Below, one piece after another: positions 1-5,976 of a stretch of DNA of 6,906 nt; the stretch's first letter is position 1, and each line of letters opens with the position of its first letter. A program made the translations under genes and the position numbers. The stretch is from Methanobacteriota archaeon (GTDB taxonomy: Archaea > Thermoplasmatota > Poseidoniia > Poseidoniales > Poseidoniaceae): assembly GCA_011525095.1 (NCBI GenBank), contig WTIV01000222.1, forward strand, positions 1-6,906, read 5' to 3'. Under the pieces are notes generated by a model. It searched no databases, was not told where the DNA came from, and was given only the letters and a program-made list of their open reading frames with translations.

Positions 1-402
1 AAGGAAAGAATTCGACTGGTCAGTCCCTCCAACGTATTCTTCTCCACCGATTATGACGCTGACGGATGCGTTGATTTGTACACCCCCAGCGTTTTCCACA
101 GTGTAGTCGATTGCAAACTCCCATGTCGAGGAGGGGTAAGATCCACTCCAGGCAGGGTCAATTTTCCAACTTGCAATCTCCTGTTGTTGAGCAATTGCAT
201 CAGATATCGTTAGTTCTTCAGACTCATCTGATAAAGACGCATCGAACGGCGACATTTCTCCTGAACCTGCGGGTCCAATCAAATAAAGTTCAACTGTCCC
301 AGAATCACAACAGACTTCCACACTATCTGCTGATGCTGTTGGGATTGGTATGCATGAACACAGCAGCAATATGCCGAGTAGGATAGGCTTGAATTTCATC
401 AT
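1..402 (-). CDS. Secreted protein of unknown function, N-terminal part (runs off the left edge)
   Basis: Reading the minus strand from the ATG at 402 gives 134 uninterrupted codons to the window edge, so the gene is cut at its C-terminus. It begins with two consecutive ATG codons (MMKFK), followed by a hydrophobic stretch (residues about 6-20) and an AxA-type signal peptidase site (TASA|DS, residues 22-27), so the product is probably exported. A Cys-Ser-Cys within the hydrophobic stretch (15-17) does not fit a good lipobox. The mature part starts with a Cys-Cys pair (31-32), and residues about 94-125 (TWEFAIDY, then VENAGG, then INASVSV) have the alternating pattern of an Ig-like or CARDB-like beta-sandwich; N111 is in an N-glycosylation sequon. 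Upstream, GGTAGGT lies 7 bases before the ATG and a TATA-like AATAGTGTAAT lies about 30-40 bases upstream; both are weak. I do not recognise the family. Confidence 0.8.
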   Translation of the reverse strand, partial: MMKFKPILLGILLLCSCIPIPTASADSVEVCCDSGTVELYLIGPAGSGEMSPFDASLSDESEELTISDAIAQQQEIASWKIDPAWSGSYPSSTWEFAIDYTVENAGGVQINASVSVIIGGEEYVGGTDQSNSFL

Positions 403-462
403 GGTCAATACCTACCAACTAAGTCTGCAAGCATTACACTATTCAAGACTATGGCCAAATGA

Positions 463-474
463 GCCCCTAGGGGC
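463..474. repeat. Perfect 12-base palindrome just after the stop of the small helical gene
   Basis: GCCCCTAGGGGC is identical to its reverse complement. It sits one base past the TGA (478-476) of the minus-strand small gene, in the 73-base gap before the secreted-protein gene. Flanking GAG (461-463) and CTC (475-477) could extend a stem with one bulged base. A transcript could fold into a short GC-rich hairpin, but there is no clear T-tract after it on the minus strand (TCATTTGG follows), so a role as a terminator is only a possibility. It could also be a protein-binding site, or chance. Confidence 0.4.
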
Positions 475-475
475 C

Positions 476-826
476 TCAAAGTGCTTTTTCCAACAAGTTG
501 CCGAGTTCCTTTTCAAAAAGGCCGACTAGTGCTTCTCCAACTTCTCCTTGAAGGTCGTCAGGTAGAATCCTTAACCCTAGTCTTGCCGCGGCCCTACTTG
601 CCTTCATTTCTGCATAAACTGAGCGTGCTTTAGCGTTGAAGTAGTAAGAGATGGCCTCTTTCAGTTCATCTTTCAGTTCTTCATCTGCGTCTACTTTTTG
701 TCTGATGTAACTCTTGATTTCATCTTTAACCAAATCTCGAACGGCTTCAATGACAATGTCTTCTGTCGCCATCAATTCTTTGACTTGTGCACCGATGTTC
801 CCTGTTAGTAGACGCTCGATTGCCAT
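476..826 (-). CDS. Small helical protein of unknown function (116 aa)
   Basis: An ATG-to-TGA frame of 116 codons whose product is highly charged and looks all alpha-helical, with no signal peptide, membrane segment or cysteine. Residues about 15-58 are acidic and lysine-rich with hydrophobic spacing suited to amphipathic helices (KDEIKSYIRQKV, then EELKDELKEAI). The middle (about 60-85) is more basic and alanine-rich (KARSVYAEMKASRAAARLG), and the C-terminus (about 95-116) is another amphipathic helix (ALVGLFEKELGNLLEKAL). This suggests a cytoplasmic helical-bundle or oligomeric protein. The next possible start is Met19, but residues 1-18 look like ordinary coding sequence, so the first ATG is kept. 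The gene is followed, on the same strand and 73 bases later, by the secreted-protein gene, and it is divergent from the CBS-like gene. No clear TATA box or Shine-Dalgarno site is visible. I do not recognise the family and assign no function. Confidence 0.8.
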   Translation of the reverse strand: MAIERLLTGNIGAQVKELMATEDIVIEAVRDLVKDEIKSYIRQKVDADEELKDELKEAISYYFNAKARSVYAEMKASRAAARLGLRILPDDLQGEVGEALVGLFEKELGNLLEKAL

Positions 827-900
827 GTTGGACCCTAGAGGTCAACCATCTTGAACCCACCTATGGGATAGTTGAAAGACTGAGTTGTGAAACACAGTGC

Positions 901-1167
901 ATGGAGTTTTCATCAATAGGTGCTGATGATTCACTTGAGGAAGCGAAAAGTCGTTTGAATGGTAACGACGTGCTGGTGGTTTGGGGCCAAGAAAAAATCC
1001 TTGGCGTGCTAACAGAAGAGCACTTGGAAAAAGAAGGTAATTGCGGCCAGGTATGTGAATTAGACATATTGGTCGATCCTGACCCTGTTAAATCATCCAT
1101 TTGGAAACCAAAGTATGTCATCGTGACAGAAGATGGTGAGCCAGTACTGGTCAGTCATGGACCATAA
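901..1167 (+). CDS. Small protein resembling a degenerate CBS-domain pair (88 aa or longer; start uncertain)
   Basis: From the ATG at 901 the frame encodes 88 residues ending at TAA. Codon use is purine-N-pyrimidine-like and the product is acidic and soluble, which supports a real gene, not a shadow. Residues 8-40 follow the CBS pattern: ADDSLEEA at the start of a helix, then VLVVWGQEKILGVLTEE, the usual strand-turn-strand that contacts adenosine ligands. A shorter second copy may follow (GQVCELD, DPDP, then YVIVTEDGEPVLVSHG) that lacks the internal helix. CBS pairs usually sense adenine nucleotides; whether this one binds anything is unknown. The frame is open upstream to a GTG at 787 with a TTG at 820. 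Codons at 859-879 (YGIVERL) resemble the first strand of a CBS domain, so the true start may lie upstream and overlap the 5' end of the divergent small gene. The 3' end overlaps gltX by 17 bases on the opposite strand. Confidence 0.6.
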   Translation: MEFSSIGADDSLEEAKSRLNGNDVLVVWGQEKILGVLTEEHLEKEGNCGQVCELDILVDPDPVKSSIWKPKYVIVTEDGEPVLVSHGP

Positions 1168-2821
1168 GCAAGCCATCATCTTCAACGATTGCATATCCAA
1201 TTCTTTCCAATTGTAGAATAGTTCCAACTGGATAATTGTGGTCTTCCAAAATTCCTTCAACGGTTATGATGTCTTGACCGTCGGCAATAGTAAGTTTGGA
1301 TGGTGTTCCACCCGCTACCCAATGGACAACACTACGTTTGTCACTTCTATCGATACTTTCGACATTACCCGTTGCATCTATGTCGCACAAATCCTTCAAT
1401 CTAATTGGTTTGCCGGAATCCTCTTCTTCAATCCAAACGCCTTCGTCTATCGAATATTGCCTAGGAGGCATTTCTGTATCTGAGTGTGAGGAAATTGTTC
1501 CTGTTTTTGGGAAGTCTCCATTTAGCTTAACCGGATACGCATTTCTAACGAAAGCTAGCCGAGGTGCTTGTGCATCAATAGCCTTAGTATTGTGTGAATA
1601 AAGAGTTGACAGAGGTACAGATATGTCTTTTTGAGTCAGTCCTAACTCAATCCAAAATGCACGAAGTGAATCCGACTTAATTCCCCTTCTTGACAATGCA
1701 GAGATAGTCGGTAGTCTTGGGTCGTCCCATCCATCAAAAATCCCTTCTGCAATATCCCTCTTCATCTGTGAAGTTGAGAATGCTCCGAATTCGTGTACTT
1801 TTACGCGGCCCCAGTATATTGTCTCTGGATACTCCCAACCAAAGTGTGCGTAGAGCAGCGTTTGCTTTCGTGTTGAATCCATCAAATCCTTTCCTCGAAT
1901 GATGTGAGTCACACCCTGAAGATAATCTTCAATGGCAGATTGAAAATCTAAGAGTGGCCAAACTCGCCACTTATCTCCGACCCTTGGGTGGGGATTGGTC
2001 TGGATTCTAGCAGCGGGCCAATCCCTAAGTGCTGGATTCTTGAGTGCCATGTCAGTTTTTACCCGTAGGACAGCCTCACCAGGTTGAAAACCCTCCGGGT
2101 CGTTCATCTTGCGCCATAATTCTAGATTTTCATCAACAGAATTAACCCTGCATGGACATTCTTGTTTTGAAACTCTGAATTCTCTGAAGGATTCCGCAGA
2201 GCAGGTGCAAACATAACCAAATCCTCCTTCCAGCATTTTAGTTGCATATTCGTGGTATTTGTCCATCCTTTCGCTAGCGATTACAATTCTATGTGCAGGA
2301 AAGCCGCACAACCATTCTTGCTGTTTTGGGATTGAATCGTATGCTTCAAGCATTGGAGGCTTAACTGTAGTATCCGTGTCGTCAAACCTTAGAATTAGTT
2401 CACCATCTAGTTCCTTTGCGTACTGACCGTTAATCACCAAGCCTCTGGAGTGGCCAAATGATAGTGGTCCGTTTGGATTGGGTGCGAATCTGAGAACCGG
2501 TTTTCTGCTGTTTAGTTTAGGAAGTTCTGGTAATCCTTCTCTGCGAGTTTGGACTTTCTTTTCCAATAATTCTGGTGCTTCACTTTCTAGAATCTCTCTT
2601 ACGGCATCAAGTCCGTCCTTTTGGGCCATCGCGTTCGCTTTGGCTACCTCTTTGCCAACCAGTGGAGCGATGAACTTGCCATGTTGCCGTAAATCTTCTC
2701 TGCTGCCCATTATCCTACTTATTACAGAACCAGCCTGTCCTTTCCCAGCATACTGGTAACTGTTTTGCAAAGCAAGGTGACGAATCAAGTCCAAAGTTGG
2801 TTGGTCCGGCTGCCAGTCCAT
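1151..2821 (-). CDS. gltX: Glutamyl-tRNA synthetase, archaeal type
   Basis: The cytoplasmic class I enzyme that attaches glutamate to tRNA-Glu using ATP. Archaeal members are usually non-discriminating and also charge tRNA-Gln, which GatDE then amidates; that is family knowledge, not shown here. At 556 residues it is full length for the archaeal/eukaryotic-like family. Residues 1-105 are the helical N-terminal extension of that family. The Rossmann catalytic domain has RFAPNPNGPLSFGHSRG (111-127, FGHS being the HIGH motif) and LRFDDTDTT (144-152). The KMSKS-type loop is FSTSQMKRDI (348-357), diverged from the textbook form. The rest (about 400-556) is the beta-barrel anticodon-binding region of the GlnRS-like type, ending in LERIGYAIVEDDG. 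Four cysteines, CTC (205-207) and CPC (222-224), lie in the catalytic insertion as CxC-x14-CxC and could bind zinc. The ATG start lies 25 bases after the rnhB stop, with no clear Shine-Dalgarno site, so co-transcription with rnhB is likely. Confidence 0.96.
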   Translation of the reverse strand: MDWQPDQPTLDLIRHLALQNSYQYAGKGQAGSVISRIMGSREDLRQHGKFIAPLVGKEVAKANAMAQKDGLDAVREILESEAPELLEKKVQTRREGLPELPKLNSRKPVLRFAPNPNGPLSFGHSRGLVINGQYAKELDGELILRFDDTDTTVKPPMLEAYDSIPKQQEWLCGFPAHRIVIASERMDKYHEYATKMLEGGFGYVCTCSAESFREFRVSKQECPCRVNSVDENLELWRKMNDPEGFQPGEAVLRVKTDMALKNPALRDWPAARIQTNPHPRVGDKWRVWPLLDFQSAIEDYLQGVTHIIRGKDLMDSTRKQTLLYAHFGWEYPETIYWGRVKVHEFGAFSTSQMKRDIAEGIFDGWDDPRLPTISALSRRGIKSDSLRAFWIELGLTQKDISVPLSTLYSHNTKAIDAQAPRLAFVRNAYPVKLNGDFPKTGTISSHSDTEMPPRQYSIDEGVWIEEEDSGKPIRLKDLCDIDATGNVESIDRSDKRSVVHWVAGGTPSKLTIADGQDIITVEGILEDHNYPVGTILQLERIGYAIVEDDGLLMVHD

Positions 2822-2846
2822 GTCAATCCGTGGGGCTCTTAGTTAT

Positions 2847-3494
2847 TCAAAACAAGGTCTGTTGTGGTCCATCCGGACGTGGTGGCACAGGACTCCCTCT
2901 AGCGTCACTTACCGTTTTCCATGACCAACGAAGGCAATCATGAGGGTAATCTCCTGCAGACAGAATCTTTACAGCGGATTTGGTTTTTGGATCTGAGGGA
3001 TAACCACTACCCAAATCCATCTTCAAGTCTTCACACAATTGCTTGACACAGTTGTCGCGTGTTACCTTTGCAATTATGCTTGCTGCACTAACTTCGGGGT
3101 GGTTTTCATCCGCCTTGTGTTCGGCTTTACAATCTCGATTTGATAGGGCTGAAACATTTCTCGCAAATCTAGCAGCATCTACATCACATGCGTCTAGCAT
3201 AATTTCACCATCAGGCATAACGGAGAGCGATTCCGCAAATAATTCGACTTCGAGTTCATTGAGATTTAATGAAATGTCAATTCGTTTTGGTTCGCAAATT
3301 ATCACGTTGTGTGGCATTTTGACCAATATTCGATACAATTCCTCCCTCTTCTTCTTGCTGAGGTCTTTCGAATCTTTTACTCCTAATTGAAGGAGTTTGG
3401 TTTGAGAAATACTAGCAAATGAACACACCACCAAAGGACCGATTACCGAGCCTCTGCCTGCTTCATCAACTCCAATTTTCATTTTACCACTCAC
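2847..3494 (-). CDS. rnhB: Ribonuclease HII
   Basis: Cleaves RNA in RNA-DNA hybrids and starts removal of single ribonucleotides misincorporated in DNA; it works in the cytoplasm with two metal ions. At 215 residues it has the length of archaeal RNase HII. The catalytic carboxylates are visible: D10 and E11 in VDEAGRGS (9-16), D101 in MLDACDVD (99-106) and D129 in KADENHPEVSAASIIAKV (127-144). The GRG motif (13-15) and the tyrosine in GSGYPSDPKT (162-171, Y165) are the elements known to read the ribonucleotide-DNA junction. The C-terminus is a Pro-rich linker (about 200-210) ending in QQTLF, which resembles the first half of a PCNA-interacting (PIP) motif. The start given is a GTG whose GTGA overlaps the TGA of the upstream surface-protein gene, suggesting translational coupling. 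An ATG at 3482 (giving MKIGVDEAGRG) is an equally good start. Confidence 0.96.
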   Translation of the reverse strand: MSGKMKIGVDEAGRGSVIGPLVVCSFASISQTKLLQLGVKDSKDLSKKKREELYRILVKMPHNVIICEPKRIDISLNLNELEVELFAESLSVMPDGEIMLDACDVDAARFARNVSALSNRDCKAEHKADENHPEVSAASIIAKVTRDNCVKQLCEDLKMDLGSGYPSDPKTKSAVKILSAGDYPHDCLRWSWKTVSDARGSPVPPRPDGPQQTLF

Positions 3495-5863
3495 AAATCT
3501 AGGTCATCCAAATCGAGCATTGTTGGAACAGAAACATCTGCCTTAGACTTTGGAACAGTTCTTTCTGTTACAGGAATAATGTCGTCAGGTAATGCAACAT
3601 TTGCCGTGTGCGGGGTACTGACATTTCCTGCTGCTAAATTCTCTACCAAATCATCGAGTTTTGATTTTGTAGCAACAGTATCATGATGGTCCAATACCGT
3701 ACTTGCAGCACCAACCAGCCTTGAATCAACAGGTTCTGCAACTGGTTTCTGTCCACCTCCAACCGCCTGGAACATACCTGTAAACACTTCAGAAGGAATT
3801 TGAGGTGATTGAGCAATTTCTGGAGTTGGCTGTTTTTTGGTAGCAAATTCTGCCATCCAATCATCTGGTTTTTGCTCTACATTTTGTTGAGAATTCATCA
3901 ATTCCATATCCGCAAGCCTTGCCTTTCGGTCTCTGATTGATTTGTTTATCATCAATCCACTCGCTATAGTAGCAATAGCAATCCATTTCCACGCCCAGAT
4001 GACAGCAAAAATCGTCGAAATAATATCACCAATGGAGTCTACGATACCTTCCTGATTATCGTTGTCAGATGTGGCTGCATCGAATGATGTATTAGCAGTG
4101 AACCGGAATGGTTTGTCGTCTGCAAGGCGACTATGTGCTGTTATGTCAATGTAGAAATCATCAGCTGAATTTTGGTTATCAGGTATCTTTGCCCAAGCTC
4201 TGAAAGTAAAATTAGCCCCTTTGTCGATATTGACGATTTCAAAGGAACGTATGTTCTTTGAGCCATCCTCTACGATAGCGTTGTTAGGAGGGATGAAACT
4301 CATCTCTGTGAAGTATGAAGAAGTCATTCTAACCACCAAACCATCAGCAGTATTTCCATCATTCCTCATTGTTATTGCCATTTCTAGTCTTCCGTTACTA
4401 ACCGATGTGGCTGAATCTTCCCATATCCAAAACACTCTTGGTGCAGTCTTGGATGAAATTTCCAATGAATCCACTAACATACCATCAGTTAATCTTAGGA
4501 CTAACTCAGCAGAGCCGCTAGAGAATGCTTCTGCATTTTCAAACGGGGTGATGTTCAACGGGATTTCTGTGCTATTTTGGCCTCGTGAAAGGCCAATTGT
4601 CTTTTGTGTTATTTCAAAATACATTCCACTAGAATCACGGATTTCTAGCAGGTAGTTTTGAAAGAAGTTACCTGTGTTCTCAATTTGAATTAATTGTTGA
4701 CAGGTTTGGTTCCACTCGATCTCTGCACATGAATCCCCAATTTTGCTTAAACTACCGTTTCTTTTCCAGTCTATCGATGATGAAATTTGAACAGAAGTTG
4801 CTCTTTGTGGGAATGACTGGGGCATTATGTCAAGTTCCAAATCAACGGAACCAAGGTTAATATTAGGAGCATTGAAGCCTATTTCTATAGTTCTAGATTC
4901 ATTTGGTTCAAGAGGTTGAAACTCAAAGGCATTGAATATTGCAACTGTCCAATTGTCGATTTCAAAACGGTCTTCCCTAGAATCTCCATAGAGTAAACCT
5001 GCATCGAGGTACGTGGCTGTATTGCCATTATTTCTAACGATAACCTCAAGTCGCTCGTTATCTCCAGGCTCTATGGTTAAGTTGTCTTCAACAACATCAA
5101 TTGTCATATTGTGATAGGTTTCCATCCTCAGGCTGAAATTCCATGAACTAACCCTCCTATCAAGATTTGAGATTGCTTCTAATGAAAATTGTGGACCCGT
5201 GCCTGCTAATGGCCCTCCATTGAGGATTGGAGGCGTTTGTATGTAGAAGTTGATGAACTCATAGTCACCTGATTGTAAGTCTATCACCAATTCGCCGTCA
5301 TTATTCAAATCATCATCAAACCCATATTCCCAGTTTGTTTGAGTGTTGAATCTCAATTTTACAGTATCATCGTAATCTGCTTGATTGCTTACATTGACTG
5401 CGAAACCAGTTCTTACATCCTGTAATACGTAGAATTCCGACCCATCGTTAGAACCGAATCTTATGTCTGACCATTTAGAGATAAGAACGTCTACATTGTG
5501 TGTAAGACTCCAATTTCCTACTTCTTGACAGAGAAAATCCAGACTGAATGACTGTGTTTCGAAAATTGAGTCAGGAGATACTGTAATATTGATCAGCATT
5601 TCTCCGAGTCTACCCGACGCTACTCTAGTCCAATCACTAGGTAGATCGCTCACAGTCAAGTTATCTCCAGTACTATTGAGTGAAACCGAAAAATGTCTCG
5701 CAGTACCTACAATGTTCTGCCATGCAATGCGAAGTTGAACAGTTTCGCCCGGATGAGCAACTATCTCATCATCGATGTAGAAGTTGAATGGATCTTGGTC
5801 TGCACTGACTGGTAAAGATGGCAGCATTAGCGCAACCAGAACTATCACCACCCACCGGCGCAT
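3491..5863 (-). CDS. Membrane-anchored surface protein with repeated Ig-like (CARDB/NEW3-type) domains
   Basis: A 790-residue protein with a signal peptide (residues 1-20, MRRWVVIVLVALMLPSLPVSA, cleavage near 21-22), a long extracellular part (about 22-605), one transmembrane helix (about 612-637, rich in I, A and W), a basic stop-transfer (KSIRDRKAR, 641-649) and a cytoplasmic tail of about 150 residues. The extracellular part looks like about five beta-sandwich repeats. Cores with a polar-Asn-Gly turn recur at WQN (48), VSNQ (157), VRNNGNTATY (276-285), IENTGNF (394-400) and MRNDGNTADG (499-508), as in CARDB and NEW3-like domains of archaeal surface proteins; the boundaries are estimates. 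There are 16 N-x-S/T sequons before the membrane and only one in the tail, as expected if the ectodomain is N-glycosylated. C379 and C388 could form a disulfide; C112 has no obvious partner. The tail is polar, low in complexity and ends in acidic Leu-Asp repeats (LDLDDLDL). It leads the rnhB-gltX cluster. Its function is not recognised: adhesion, envelope structure or sensing are all possible. Confidence 0.88.
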   Translation of the reverse strand: MRRWVVIVLVALMLPSLPVSADQDPFNFYIDDEIVAHPGETVQLRIAWQNIVGTARHFSVSLNSTGDNLTVSDLPSDWTRVASGRLGEMLINITVSPDSIFETQSFSLDFLCQEVGNWSLTHNVDVLISKWSDIRFGSNDGSEFYVLQDVRTGFAVNVSNQADYDDTVKLRFNTQTNWEYGFDDDLNNDGELVIDLQSGDYEFINFYIQTPPILNGGPLAGTGPQFSLEAISNLDRRVSSWNFSLRMETYHNMTIDVVEDNLTIEPGDNERLEVIVRNNGNTATYLDAGLLYGDSREDRFEIDNWTVAIFNAFEFQPLEPNESRTIEIGFNAPNINLGSVDLELDIMPQSFPQRATSVQISSSIDWKRNGSLSKIGDSCAEIEWNQTCQQLIQIENTGNFFQNYLLEIRDSSGMYFEITQKTIGLSRGQNSTEIPLNITPFENAEAFSSGSAELVLRLTDGMLVDSLEISSKTAPRVFWIWEDSATSVSNGRLEMAITMRNDGNTADGLVVRMTSSYFTEMSFIPPNNAIVEDGSKNIRSFEIVNIDKGANFTFRAWAKIPDNQNSADDFYIDITAHSRLADDKPFRFTANTSFDAATSDNDNQEGIVDSIGDIISTIFAVIWAWKWIAIATIASGLMINKSIRDRKARLADMELMNSQQNVEQKPDDWMAEFATKKQPTPEIAQSPQIPSEVFTGMFQAVGGGQKPVAEPVDSRLVGAASTVLDHHDTVATKSKLDDLVENLAAGNVSTPHTANVALPDDIIPVTERTVPKSKADVSVPTMLDLDDLDL

Positions 5864-5880
5864 GTATGTTCTAGGGCATC

Positions 5881-5891
5881 ATACATAATAA
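5881..5891 (-). promoter_or_regulatory. Putative TATA box of the Ig-like surface protein gene (and its cluster)
   Basis: On the minus strand this reads TTATTATGTAT, an AT-rich TATA-like element centred about 23 bases upstream of the ATG at 5863. In archaea transcription starts roughly 25 bases downstream of the TATA centre, so the transcript would begin at or next to the start codon, giving a leaderless mRNA. No Shine-Dalgarno site is seen between the box and the ATG, which agrees. The call rests on position and composition only. Confidence 0.5.
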
Positions 5892-5947
5892 TGGAGCGCA
5901 TTTTTGTTACGTATTGCGTTTTCACGGTGCGTATCGAAACAAAATGG

Positions 5948-5953
5948 TATATA
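5948..5953 (+). promoter_or_regulatory. Putative TATA box of the FAS1 protein gene
   Basis: TATATA lies about 27 bases upstream of the ATG at 5977, preceded by a purine-rich stretch (CGAAACAAAATGG, 5935-5947) of the sort found at TFB recognition elements. The predicted start of transcription is at or within a few bases of the ATG, so the mRNA is probably leaderless; no Shine-Dalgarno site is present before the ATG. Upstream, CGTAT occurs twice exactly 20 bases apart (5910 and 5930) and might be a regulator site. Confidence 0.55.
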
Positions 5954-5976
5954 CTAATGCAATTCGTTGCGGCGCA

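Noticed and set aside
111..386. Plus-strand open frame antisense to the secreted-protein gene
   Set aside because: The minus-strand frame has a signal peptide and is open to the edge; the plus-strand product is Gln/His/Leu-rich with no domain pattern.
861..1121. Minus-strand open frame opposite the CBS-like gene
   Set aside because: Its product is Ser-rich and low in complexity, typical of an antisense shadow, whereas the plus frame shows a CBS-like pattern.
3043..3390. Plus-strand open frame within rnhB
   Set aside because: It is antisense to the catalytic core of RNase HII, whose motifs are intact; the product is Ser-rich with no recognisable features.
3643..3864. Minus-strand frame in a different phase within the surface-protein tail
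   Set aside because: It lies fully inside the 790-residue gene in the same direction, is Leu/Gln-rich, and reflects the low-complexity codons of the tail.
4221..4655. Plus-strand open frame inside the surface-protein gene
   Set aside because: It is a 144-codon frame antisense to clear Ig-like coding sequence, with no start signal or domain pattern.
5901..5940. GTTTTC and GAAAC flanking a possible inverted operator in the divergent spacer
   Set aside because: The arms match only with an extra T and a non-symmetric middle, so it is not convincing as an inverted repeat; only the 20-base direct repeat was kept.
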